Of a stretch of DNA of 16,276 nucleotides, positions 1 through 6,274 are shown one piece after another. Within the stretch, counting starts at the first letter, position 1. Each line of letters starts with the position of its first letter. This DNA comes from MGOM01 sp035455265 (GTDB lineage: Bacteria > Chloroflexota > Anaerolineae > Anaerolineales > E44-bin32): assembly GCA_035455265.1 (NCBI GenBank), contig DATIFK010000046.1, forward strand, positions 1 through 16,276, in the 5' to 3' direction. Below the pieces are notes generated by a model. It was given only the letters and a program-made list of their open reading frames with translations. It did not search any database and was not told the DNA's origin. The position numbers and the translations under genes were made by a program.

Positions 1-162
1 AAGTCCCGTCTTGAGGGCAATCTCTACGACCCTTTCGAGTTGGCTGTCCGGACGCACGATGTAGACTTCGGGCAGGATGTGATGGTCCTGCATCTCGGAA
101 AGGATCGCGGCAAGCTGCTGAGGCGATTCTTCGGGGCGGCCCGAGCCGGCATTGAAGATCCG
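1..162 (-). CDS. Diacylglycerol/lipid kinase family protein, N-terminal fragment (runs off left edge; start codon missing)
   Basis: The frame read leftwards from 162 gives RIFNAGSGRPEESPQQL followed by a segment ending LPEVYIVRPDSQLERVVEIALKTGL at the window edge. The NAGSGRPEES turn after a short beta strand, then a helix and PEVYIVRP, match the start of the diacylglycerol kinase catalytic fold (lipid kinases that phosphorylate diacylglycerol or similar lipids at the inner membrane). The GGDG nucleotide-binding motif would lie just outside the window. An in-frame TGA sits at 165-163, only three codons before the FNAGSG motif, and no ATG, GTG or TTG follows it. A GTG at 170-168 is in another frame; one extra base near 162 would join it to this frame. 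So either the start is a rare ATC, or there is a frameshift or sequencing error. The plus strand is also open here but resembles nothing. Family assignment fairly sure; integrity of the gene unsure. Confidence 0.65.
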
Positions 163-284
163 TCACGCACGGAGGGCGAGATCTCGTCTTGAGTTTGCTG
201 ATCGGCGCGATGGCATGTTTTTCATTGGACGGCGAGGAACCGGCGAAACCCGGTCTGGCCCCTAGGGCGGGCGCGCAGGGGCAG

Positions 285-1181
285 TCATGGTTGGCCTGCC
301 GCTTCCTGCTGCTTCCTGTGCCGGCAATAGGAGACGCTCAGGTAGGCGCCAAAGAGAAAGATGAGGCCGCTCAGGTACGCCCATGTCAGGATGGCGACAA
401 TGGCGGCCACGGAGCCATAGACCAGGTTCGTTACGGAAACATACGTGGAAACAAGGAAAAGGAACGCTCGCTTGGCCAGCTCCCAGAGGATACCGGCTCC
501 CATCGCGCCGGGCAGAATCTCGCGCCAGCTGGAGGCGGCATGCGGGAGCATCAGGTAGAGCACCATGAACAAGGCAACATCGAGCACGATAGCCAGCACG
601 AAACCGGCTCCGCCTACGATCCAAGTGATTGGGTCGGGCAGCCAGGTCAGGAAGTTGGCCATCAGGCTGCCGGCGAACGAACCCAGGAAGAGGATCGGGC
701 CCACGAAGACCAGGACTAGGAGGATGGCCACGCCCCGCCGCTTCCAGACAGGACGACGTCGTTCAATGCCCCAAATGCTGCTCAGGGTGCCGGTCAGCAT
801 GTACAGGATGGTCGAGGCAGACCAGATGAGGCCCACGAGAGCGACGACCGTGACCGGTCCGCGCGCCCGGACGATTTCGTCAATGTTCTTGCCCAACAAC
901 TGGCCCAGCGCAGGCGTTACAAACTCCAGCCTTTGGATGATGATGTGCTGGTCCACCAGCGAGCCAAGACTGAAGCTGGCAATGGCGATGCTCAGGAGGG
1001 CGAGCGGGAAGAGGGAAAAGACAGCAAAGTAGGCCATCGCCGCGGCCGTGATCGACGAGTTGGGATTCAGGGCTTGCCCGACGGCATCCGCCAACATCCC
1101 CAACCAGCCGTGTGTGCGTTCATCGAGCCGGTGCGCGCGGCGGATCGTCTGCTGCCAAAGCTGGGCTATGGGTCTAGCCAT
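285..1181 (-). CDS. yihY: YihY/virulence factor BrkB family membrane protein
   Basis: A 298-residue polytopic inner-membrane protein. The family signature is visible near residues 46-66 (AAAMAYFAVFSLFPLALLSI), followed by further hydrophobic spans (about six in all) and a short basic tail (YCRHRKQQEAAGQP). YihY/BrkB proteins are widespread; they were once annotated as ribonuclease BN, which is wrong for this family, and their transport role is not settled. The frame is open up to 1286, but the ATG at 1181 is preferred because the protein then begins with MARPIAQLWQ, close to the usual family length, and the ATG overlaps the TAG of the upstream permease by eight bases, implying translational coupling. 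There is no clear independent ribosome binding site. The next gene downstream is the lipid kinase fragment, 122 bases away. Family assignment confident; substrate unknown. Confidence 0.9.
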   Translation of the reverse strand: MARPIAQLWQQTIRRAHRLDERTHGWLGMLADAVGQALNPNSSITAAAMAYFAVFSLFPLALLSIAIASFSLGSLVDQHIIIQRLEFVTPALGQLLGKNIDEIVRARGPVTVVALVGLIWSASTILYMLTGTLSSIWGIERRRPVWKRRGVAILLVLVFVGPILFLGSFAGSLMANFLTWLPDPITWIVGGAGFVLAIVLDVALFMVLYLMLPHAASSWREILPGAMGAGILWELAKRAFLFLVSTYVSVTNLVYGSVAAIVAILTWAYLSGLIFLFGAYLSVSYCRHRKQQEAAGQP

Positions 1182-2472
1182 TCCGGTTAAGGTTGTCGTC
1201 CGCTGGCTGGGGGTTCTGGAGAACGGGCGGCCCACCTTCAGGAAGGACAGGCTGGGGCGAGCGGAATGGGCCGGAAGGCTCTGCAAGCAGGGCGGCAGGC
1301 AGAAAGGCTTGCAGAACGGGTTCGGCTTCCTCCATCAGGCGGGTAAGCCGCTCCAGGCTGCTGGCGGCTACAGGCAGACCCCGTTCATCCATGGCCCTTA
1401 TGGTGGCCCCAACGCGTTCCAGCCGCGTTCTGAGATCTGACACCTGGGCCGCGGCCCCGGCAACGGTTCGGTGGCTGACCAGGCGGCTCCACAGGATCTG
1501 GCATACAACTGAAAACGGCGGCGCCACGATGATGCCGACAACGCCAAAGGCGTCTGCCAAGGCAATCAGCAGAACTACGGTGAGAATGGGATTGTCCCAT
1601 CTGCGGCTGAAGAGGCGCGGCTTGACCCATACTCCCAGGGCCGTCAAGACGACCAGCGCATAGGCAGTCGTAACCAGGCTCAGCTGGACGCCGGTCAGCA
1701 GCCCCACCAACAACACGGGAAGGACCGCCAGGGCTACGCCGACAACGGGCACCAGGCATGCCAGGGCGCCGGCCAGCGCCAAGAACCAGGGGTAGGGGGA
1801 CCCGAGCAGCCAGTAACCAACGCCCAACAGCAGTCCGGCCAGGATACTTTGGATTCCCTCGCCGCGCACGTAGGCGCCGATGTCGGCCTCGACGGTCCGC
1901 CAAATATCACGCGCCTGTTTGCGCTGGCCAGGTGAAAGCAGCGAAAGCCAGAGTCGTTCAAAGTGAATCTGACTCAGGCTCCAATAGATGCTCAAGAGAA
2001 GTATGACGAAGACGCCGCTCACGACGACGCCCATGCCCTGTGTGAAGCCGAGGACGGCCGGCAGCACGAGCTGCCCCTGGTCGCCGACGGCGGCTTCGAA
2101 GAGCATGCTCGGCGGTGGCAGCCGGGCAATCACGGCCTGTTGGAACGGGCTGCCATGCAACCATGTCGGCAGACTCCATTCGTCCTGCACCGACAGCGTG
2201 TGAGACAACTGCTGGATCTCTTTGATCGCAGCCACACCGGTTTGGATCAGCAGGTAGCCGAAACCGACCAGGACCGCCAGGTACAGGAGAATCCACGCCA
2301 ACCGCACCACGAAGCCTCGCTCGACCAGGCGGTTCGCCAAAGGGCGCAGCGCTCCTGCAAGCGCGAGCGAGATCAGGAAATAGCTGACGACCGTACGGAA
2401 CTGCCACAGCACCACCAGCGCCAGCAACGTGGTCATCACCGCCGTAGCGAATCCCACCAGTTGCTTCGTCAT
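1174..2472 (-). CDS. AI-2E family transporter (PerM/YdiK-like), second of tandem pair
   Basis: A 432-residue membrane protein of the AI-2E exporter family (the family includes TqsA, PerM, YdiK and Na+/H+ antiporter-like members, so the substrate cannot be inferred). Two hydrophobic spans lie at residues 8-40, another near 58-80, a long soluble loop at 82-135, then the C-terminal bundle from 147 to about 330, with the conserved VPVVG segment near 241-245 and the late VKPRLFSRRWDNPILT segment near 283-298. Residues ~335-432 are a soluble tail with predicted helices (AQVSDLRTRLERVGATI; SLERLTRLMEEAEPVL), longer than in typical ~350-residue members. The ATG overlaps the stop of the upstream paralogue as ATGA (2472-2469), so the two are probably translated together. 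Low identity to the neighbour by eye suggests an old duplication or separate recruitment. Confidence 0.88.
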   Translation of the reverse strand: MTKQLVGFATAVMTTLLALVVLWQFRTVVSYFLISLALAGALRPLANRLVERGFVVRLAWILLYLAVLVGFGYLLIQTGVAAIKEIQQLSHTLSVQDEWSLPTWLHGSPFQQAVIARLPPPSMLFEAAVGDQGQLVLPAVLGFTQGMGVVVSGVFVILLLSIYWSLSQIHFERLWLSLLSPGQRKQARDIWRTVEADIGAYVRGEGIQSILAGLLLGVGYWLLGSPYPWFLALAGALACLVPVVGVALAVLPVLLVGLLTGVQLSLVTTAYALVVLTALGVWVKPRLFSRRWDNPILTVVLLIALADAFGVVGIIVAPPFSVVCQILWSRLVSHRTVAGAAAQVSDLRTRLERVGATIRAMDERGLPVAASSLERLTRLMEEAEPVLQAFLPAALLAEPSGPFRSPQPVLPEGGPPVLQNPQPADDNLNRNG

Positions 2473-3743
2473 GGTGCACCTGGAGGGAGGGCCTGTGCCA
2501 ATAGCGCATCGAGGTCGGTGGCAAGGGTCTCCATCTCATCCATCACCTGATCGATCTGCCCGACCCTCAGGTCCGAGCCTTCCTTCTTGAGCCGCGCCTG
2601 CTTGCGAAGGTCCTGGGCAAGGGCGTGCGCTTCATAGCGCAGCCGGCTGGCATGATCGCGACCGGCCGGGACCTCCCGCTCCAGCGCGGCTGGATGAAAG
2701 ACGAAACGATCGAACAGGAGTTGAAGAATGGCCGCCATGGGAATCGCCATCAGCACGCCGCCTGGGCCAAGCCATGAGCTGAAGGCGAAGATCGCCAGCA
2801 GGGAGACGAACGGATTGACCCCCACCGCCTTGCGCATGACGCGCGGCACCAGTAAGCCGTTCTCGATCTGCTGAATGGCAAGCGTGGCGACGACCACCCA
2901 GACCAACGTGGAAGGCGCGATGGACAAGGCAACGAGGGCCGCAGGAATGGCGCCAAGCAGAGGCCCAATCATCGGTACCGCCTCCAGCACGCCCGCTACG
3001 ATCGCCAGCACGAGGGCATTGGGCAAGCCGATGAGCAGATAGGCGAACAGCGCCATGATGCCGACGACTAGGCAAAGGACCCCCTGTCCGGCAACGTAGG
3101 AACCGACCTTGGTTTCCATGGCCGAGATCAAATCGCTCACGCCCTCGCGCTGGCCTCTTGGAACCAGCTGGAGGAGTGACTGAATGATGCGCGGCCCATC
3201 GATCGTCCAGTGAAAGGCCAGGAGAAGAATCACGGTGGCGACAAGGACGACCCTGGCCGCCAATGCCACGTAACCCAACGCCTGCTCGGCCGAGGCCAGG
3301 ATTTGCTGTCCGGTCTGCTGTACCGGCCCCAGGCCCGTGGGTGTCGCCGGGAGGAACTCACCCAGGCGCAACATCAGTGGATTGGGTTGGCTGACCATCC
3401 ACTCACGCAGGCCCTGGTAGTAACCCGGGGCGGCGGCTGCGATCGTTGTCCCCTGCTCAACGAGCAACGGGAAGAGCAGCAGCACAAAGCCGATGAGCAG
3501 GGCGAGCAGCACGAGGTACACAAGGATGGCTCCCGCCTTCTGGGAAAGCCCGCGCCGATGCAACCAGCCCACAGCTGGCCTGATCACCGTGCCCATCACG
3601 ATGGCGATGAACATGATGAAGACGACCTGGCTAAAGCGATAGAGGAGCCAGAAGCTGAGGGCGACAAGAACCACGACGAGAGTCGCCCACATGACGCGCC
3701 GAAAGGTCCAAGGATACGGTTGTGGACCTGGCTGGAGCGCCAT
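2469..3743 (-). CDS. AI-2E family transporter (PerM/YdiK-like), first of tandem pair
   Basis: A 424-residue polytopic protein. Hydrophobic spans lie at about 17-36, 40-56, 70-96, 157-178, 221-240, 243-280, 282-296 and 312-345. The family's most conserved segment is clear at residues 254-268 (EAVPMIGPLLGAIPA), followed by ENGLLVPRVMRKAVGVNPF at 294-312 and GPGGVLMAIPMA at 327-338. Residues ~350-424 form a charged soluble tail (HALAQDLRKQARLKKEG; DQVMDEMETLATDLDALLAQAL) likely to be helical or coiled-coil. It appears to be the first gene of a minus-strand transcript continuing through the second permease and yihY. The ATG is preceded by GAGGGAG about 11 bases upstream and by TAGCTT four bases upstream, so the exact initiation mode is unclear. 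Transported substrate cannot be told from sequence. Confidence 0.88.
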   Translation of the reverse strand: MALQPGPQPYPWTFRRVMWATLVVVLVALSFWLLYRFSQVVFIMFIAIVMGTVIRPAVGWLHRRGLSQKAGAILVYLVLLALLIGFVLLLFPLLVEQGTTIAAAAPGYYQGLREWMVSQPNPLMLRLGEFLPATPTGLGPVQQTGQQILASAEQALGYVALAARVVLVATVILLLAFHWTIDGPRIIQSLLQLVPRGQREGVSDLISAMETKVGSYVAGQGVLCLVVGIMALFAYLLIGLPNALVLAIVAGVLEAVPMIGPLLGAIPAALVALSIAPSTLVWVVVATLAIQQIENGLLVPRVMRKAVGVNPFVSLLAIFAFSSWLGPGGVLMAIPMAAILQLLFDRFVFHPAALEREVPAGRDHASRLRYEAHALAQDLRKQARLKKEGSDLRVGQIDQVMDEMETLATDLDALLAQALPPGAP

Positions 3744-4064
3744 GCCTAAGCTACTCCCTCAGTGCTCTCAGGGGGCACGTTCACGTTAGCACCCCCAGTC
3801 TGCATCGGGGTTTTGGCCGCATAAGTATGCCGGTCCCGACAAGCCAAGCCACCCGGGGCATTGCCCGGGCGGCATGTACTTTGCGTCTGGCAGGATGACA
3901 ACTTCATCCGCCTCGACAGGCCCAGCCCACCGGGCCTACACCACCCCAAGGAGGTGCAAGACGATGAGTATGACGGCGGGGGCAACTAGAGCGAGGATCC
4001 AACGGCCCGTGCGCGATGGCAGCGACCCTCGGCAGTCGCCTTAACGGACGCGTATCCCGTGACC
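3744..4064. other. Intergenic region (321 bp) with only doubtful mini-ORFs and a short hairpin
   Basis: No recognisable gene. Three things are visible. (1) On the plus strand, AAGGAGGTG followed at normal spacing by ATG at 3964 opens a 26-codon frame (MSMTAGATRARIQRPVRDG...) ending TAA at 4042-4044. (2) On the opposite strand over the same DNA, a frame ending TAG at 3938-3936 encodes a wholly hydrophobic stretch (RWILALVAPAVILIVLHLL then GVV) but has only a CTG at 4022 as possible start. (3) A six-base-pair hairpin, CCCGGG / loop GCATTG / CCCGGG, lies at 3852-3869. The 79-codon minus frame at 3746-3985 has cysteine- and serine-rich random-looking composition and is not supported. The promoter of the permease operon should lie at the left end of this region. 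Confidence 0.5.
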
Positions 4065-4418
4065 TCAGGCGGCCTTGACCGCCTTCTTCCCGGCATCGAG
4101 GGCGGCGGAGGCGCGGTCCAATTGTTCCACGAGCTTGTCCTGCCCGCGCTGCTTCAGTTCGCCGGCTTTCTCACGAACGCCTGCCTTGACCTCGTCGGCG
4201 CCGAGGCGCACCTGCGCCATCGCCTCCTTCACAGAGGCGGTCGTCCGATCGCGTAGTTGGATGCCCGTGCGCCGGATCTGAGCGCGGGTCCGGGTTCCGG
4301 ATTGGGGGGCGAACAGCAGCATTGCCGCCGCACCGGCCAGGCCGCCGACCACAAGCCCGATAAGGATGTTCCTTGGGCCCGAGAACTTGTCCGTGCGTTG
4401 CTCGATAGCGTCATCCAT
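4065..4418 (-). CDS. YtxH domain-containing protein
   Basis: A 117-residue protein. Residues 15-37 form one membrane span containing the YtxH hallmark GLAGAAAMLLFAPQSG, followed by the typical basic helix TRTRAQIRRTG. The rest (about 55-117) is a long charged alanine-rich amphipathic helix (EAMAQVRLGADEVKAGVREK; ELKQRGQDKLVEQLDRASAA) resembling the late-embryogenesis-abundant-like repeats of many YtxH proteins. YtxH proteins are general-stress proteins in firmicutes and others, of unknown biochemical role. The frame is open to 4784, but the ATG at 4418 is chosen because it has AGGAGGATGGGAG upstream and begins immediately before the domain; the upstream extension is low-complexity shadow sequence. 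It is the last gene of the CsbD-GlsB-YggT block. Confidence 0.88.
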   Translation of the reverse strand: MDDAIEQRTDKFSGPRNILIGLVVGGLAGAAAMLLFAPQSGTRTRAQIRRTGIQLRDRTTASVKEAMAQVRLGADEVKAGVREKAGELKQRGQDKLVEQLDRASAALDAGKKAVKAA

Positions 4419-4437
4419 GTTTGTCAACTCCCATCCT

Positions 4438-4455
4438 CCTGAATGTCCTGAATGT
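4438..4455 (-). repeat. Tandem 9-bp direct repeat in the ytxH leader
   Basis: On the minus strand ACATTCAGG occurs twice back to back (4455-4447 and 4446-4438), directly abutting the AGGAGG upstream of the YtxH start; the last two G of the second copy are part of that purine run. The repeat lies inside a 14-codon frame (ATG 4468, stop TGA 4426-4424, peptide MRDHYIQDIQEDGS) that ends five bases before the ytxH ATG. This frame has no ribosome binding site of its own. It might be a slip duplication with no role. Confidence 0.5.
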
Positions 4456-4489
4456 AATGATCCCTCATCGCGGCTCGCTGTGAGGCGCT

Positions 4490-4675
4490 TCAAGCTGACC
4501 CCATGGTCTTCGCAGCCGTCCGGCGGCCAGGCGCCTGGGCCGGCGCGTAGACGGCGGCCTGCCATCGGTCGGCCTGGGTGAGCACAAGTAATCCGATCAG
4601 CCATCTCAACTGCACGGGATTCATGGAAAGAGCCGGCCGCCTCACATCTGCCTTGTCTTGAGCCCGACGGACCAT
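4490..4675 (-). CDS. Small protein of unknown function (61 aa)
   Basis: Not recognised. The ATG at 4675 is preceded by AGGAGG with an eight-base spacer, as good a ribosome binding site as any in the window, and the gene lies in series with its neighbours (27 bases after the YggT-like gene, 71 bases before ytxH). The product is basic: residues 1-17 charged (MVRRAQDKADVRRPALS), 18-34 a weakly hydrophobic stretch (MNPVQLRWLIGLLVLTQ), then DRWQAAVYAPAQAPGRR. The hydrophobic stretch is too short and broken for a confident membrane span. An internal ATG (residue 18) lacks a ribosome binding site. Support is position and initiation signal only; the composition is also compatible with a chance frame in GC-rich DNA. 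Confidence 0.45.
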   Translation of the reverse strand: MVRRAQDKADVRRPALSMNPVQLRWLIGLLVLTQADRWQAAVYAPAQAPGRRTAAKTMGSA

Positions 4676-4702
4676 TGCGCTGCCCTCCTGTGTTTGCGTG
4701 CC

Positions 4703-5092
4703 CTACATGGTGGTGGTAGTCCGTGTATCCACGGGTCCGCGTGGGCGGTAGAAGATCACCCAGATGATTCGTTCCAGCGCCCATGCGACCAAGGCATACA
4801 CCGCCATCGCGATCACGGAGGAGATTTCCAGCACCATGCCACCTGCCTGCGGTGTGCCCACCAATCCTTGGAACGGAAGCAGGAACAGGCTGGTGAAGCT
4901 ATAGACGAAGGCGGCGATCGGGCTATCGGGGTTGGCCGCGATCAGTTTCAACCCGATGCGCAGCGCGATCAGCGCTTCGAGGATGCCGAACAGCAGCCAG
5001 ACCAGCTGGGTAGCCTTGAAAGTGAAGATGCGTCGTTCCCGTTCCGGTTCTCTTTGCGTCGTTCGAACTTCGGAAACCCTGTTGTCGATCAC
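4703..5092 (-). CDS. YggT-like / small integral membrane protein
   Basis: A 129-residue protein with a soluble charged N-terminus (residues 1-24, including REPERERRIF) and three or four membrane spans: VWLLFGILEALIALRIGLKL, then FVYSFTSLFLLPFQGLVG, then VLEISSVIAMAVYALVAWAL and RIIWVIFYRP. The pattern 'ALIALRIGLKLI-ANP-...-YSFTSLFLLPFQGLVG' corresponds to the YggT/YlmG family (RxxL..-P...-T-P.L.PF), whose members act in membrane and division-site organisation or osmotic stress; the precise role here is unknown. The frame extends to 5161, but the GTG at 5092 is preferred: AAAGGAGG lies five bases before it. It is preceded by glsB and followed by the 61-aa gene. Confidence 0.82.
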   Translation of the reverse strand: MIDNRVSEVRTTQREPERERRIFTFKATQLVWLLFGILEALIALRIGLKLIAANPDSPIAAFVYSFTSLFLLPFQGLVGTPQAGGMVLEISSVIAMAVYALVAWALERIIWVIFYRPRGPVDTRTTTTM

Positions 5093-5197
5093 CGTGACCT
5101 CCTTTGGCCGATGCTTGCCGAAAGGCCCCGGGCAGGGGTGCTCGGACGCACCCCTGCCCAATGGATCGGACCGTACGCGAGACGAAAGCTGGCTGGC

Positions 5198-5458
5198 CTA
5201 CACTCTGCGGCGGAGGAGATGGACGACCCAGATCACGATCACGGCGCCCACGAGCGACACCAGCAGCGTGGAAACATTGAAAGCACCGCCAACGCTGATC
5301 GGCGGGACGCCGACGAGGGGGCTGACCAGGTAGCCGGCCACGAAAGCCCCCACGATGCCCACGACGATGTTGATCAACAGGCTGGCTCGGTCCTTCATGA
5401 TCTCACTCGCCAGCCAGCCGATCACGGCCGCAACAATGAGGTAAATCAAGATGTTCAT
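5198..5458 (-). CDS. GlsB/YeaQ/YmgE family stress-associated membrane protein
   Basis: An 86-residue, three-span membrane protein: residues 3-17 (ILIYLIVAAVIGWLA), 28-49 (LINIVVGIVGAFVAGYLVSP) and 62-81 (STLLVSLVGAVIVIWVVHLL), ending in the basic cap RRRV. The GWLASEIMK... NIVVGIVGA pattern is diagnostic of the family (transglycosylase-associated protein domain name, YeaQ/YmgE in Escherichia coli, GlsB in enterococci), linked to stress resistance without a known enzymatic activity. Length is typical. The ATG at 5458 has AGGAG eight bases upstream; the longer frame to 5566 is arginine-serine-rich noise. The 104-base gap to csbD contains several hairpins. Confidence 0.9.
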   Translation of the reverse strand: MNILIYLIVAAVIGWLASEIMKDRASLLINIVVGIVGAFVAGYLVSPLVGVPPISVGGAFNVSTLLVSLVGAVIVIWVVHLLRRRV

Positions 5459-5500
5459 TTCTCTGCTCCTATGGGAACTGTCTGCATGGGACGGGGCCCT

Positions 5501-5561
5501 GGATCTCCTCTGGAGAATCCGCCGCCCTCTTGGGGGAGAAAGTGTGTCCGGTGCGGCACCG
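5501..5561 (-). promoter_or_regulatory. Structured csbD-glsB intercistronic leader
   Basis: Read on the minus strand three elements follow each other after the csbD stop: a perfect 5-bp hairpin CGGTG-CCG-CACCG at 5561-5549; the diverged copy of the repeated element (TCTCCCCCAAGAGGG, within 5541-5521); and a stable hairpin at 5520-5501, GGATTCTCC / loop AGA / GGAGATCC, eight pairs with one bulged T. The glsB ribosome binding site follows about 30 bases later. None is followed by a convincing T run, so this looks more like a processing, stability or regulatory segment than a simple terminator. Confidence 0.4.
5521..5541. repeat. Diverged copy of the intergenic element
   Basis: The plus strand reads CCGCCCTCTTGGGGGAGAAA here, sharing the 11-base core CTTGGGGGAGA (5529-5539) and a preceding CCGCC with the two exact copies at 6314-6333 and 10088-10107. 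It lies upstream of glsB. An 11-base match alone could arise by chance in GC-rich DNA; position between genes is the supporting point. Confidence 0.35.
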
Positions 5562-5562
5562 A

Positions 5563-5802
5563 TCACTTGCCGCGAGTCGGTTCCGTCTTCCTTTTCTGCC
5601 TTGCCTCGTACTCCGATACGCGCTCGTTGATGGCCTCGGCTGCCTTCTGGCGGGTATAGCCGTACTTTTCCTGTATCAAGCCGGCGAGGACGTCGAACTT
5701 GCCGGCTGCCCGATCCAGATCGCTATCCGTGAGCTTCCCCCACCAAGCCTTAGCCTCCCCTCGGATTTGCCTCCATTGACCCTCCAGCACATCTTTGTTC
5801 AA
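5563..5802 (-). CDS. CsbD family stress protein
   Basis: A 79-residue, highly charged soluble protein with the CsbD pattern: MNKDVLEGQWRQIRGEAK at the start, then WWGKLTDSDLDRAAGKFDVL, then GLIQEKYGYTRQKAAEAIN. Length and order match the family (E. coli YjbJ, Bacillus subtilis CsbD, a sigma-B-controlled general stress protein); the biochemical role is unknown. The start codon is TTG at 5802, supported by AGGAGG eight bases upstream; no ATG is available at the right place. It follows the receiver-only gene by 78 bases and precedes glsB by 104 bases, fitting a stress block. Confidence 0.92.
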   Translation of the reverse strand: MNKDVLEGQWRQIRGEAKAWWGKLTDSDLDRAAGKFDVLAGLIQEKYGYTRQKAAEAINERVSEYEARQKRKTEPTRGK

Positions 5803-5880
5803 AGAATGATCCTCCTGATCTCTTGAGCTGGGCTGGTCGTTTGCTCGACTTGTCAGCTCCTTTCTGCCTGCCAGTTTTCT

Positions 5881-6255
5881 CTAGCCCACTGGAAGGCTCG
5901 CCGCCGCCGTTCGCAGACGTTCGGCCACGCGCTCGGGAGTCTCGTCCTTGCTGATGAATGCATCCGCTCCGGCCGACCGCGCCGCCTGCTGACGGGCATC
6001 CAAATGGCTGATGAGGACGATCACCAGGGCTGCCGGGCAGGCTTTCCGGAGGTCCTGGAGAGCCTTTGTGGGATCCGTCCTGGGCAGCAGGTCCCAATCG
6101 ACCAGCAGCATATCCGTGCGATGAACGGGCGCCTGAGCGAGCGCGGTCGGCCAATCGCCCGCTTCCCCCACCACCTCCATTCCCAGATCCAGGAGCATGT
6201 GGCGGAGCGCAGTGCGCTCTTCGCGTTGCGGATCGGCCAGATAGACGCGGGTCAC
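5881..6255 (-). CDS. Receiver-only response regulator (no output domain)
   Basis: A 124-residue single REC domain starting VTRVYLADPQREERT. The phosphoacceptor is Asp53 (MLLVDWD), the acidic-pocket residue Asp8 (one acid, in place of the usual Asp pair), the switch Ser83 (VLISH) and the conserved Lys103 (FISKDE). The chain ends soon after helix 5 with no output domain. The frame is open to 6291, but GTG at 6255 is chosen: it leaves the usual four to five residues before the first strand, and a TACGAT box (6267-6262) lies six bases upstream, matching a leaderless start. ATG 6291 would lie in the loop of a 13-pair hairpin; a TTG at 6270 with GGGGAG upstream is the other alternative. Possible roles are a phosphate sink, a connector, or partner of the adjacent kinase (inference). 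Confidence 0.85.
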   Translation of the reverse strand: MTRVYLADPQREERTALRHMLLDLGMEVVGEAGDWPTALAQAPVHRTDMLLVDWDLLPRTDPTKALQDLRKACPAALVIVLISHLDARQQAARSAGADAFISKDETPERVAERLRTAAASLPVG

Positions 6256-6261
6256 GAATTC

Positions 6262-6267
6262 ATCGTA
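6262..6267 (-). promoter_or_regulatory. Candidate leaderless -10 box of the receiver-only gene
   Basis: TACGAT (TANNNT type) is followed by GAATTC and then the chosen GTG at 6255, the spacing expected when transcription starts at or next to the start codon. No clear -35 is seen. The assignment rests on pattern only. Confidence 0.35.
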
Positions 6268-6274
6268 CAACAAG

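Noticed and set aside
1..192. Open plus-strand frame at the left edge ending TGA at 190-192
   Set aside because: It reads LYDPFELAVRTHDVDFGQDV and resembles nothing; the opposite strand matches the lipid kinase N-terminus clearly.
3746..3985. A 79-codon minus-strand frame before the AI-2E permease
   Set aside because: Serine-, proline- and cysteine-rich, no ribosome binding site, no family resemblance.
4658..5659. A 333-codon plus-strand reading frame across the YggT/GlsB genes
   Set aside because: Histidine-, aspartate- and arginine-rich shadow; the minus strand carries three well-supported genes with ribosome binding sites.
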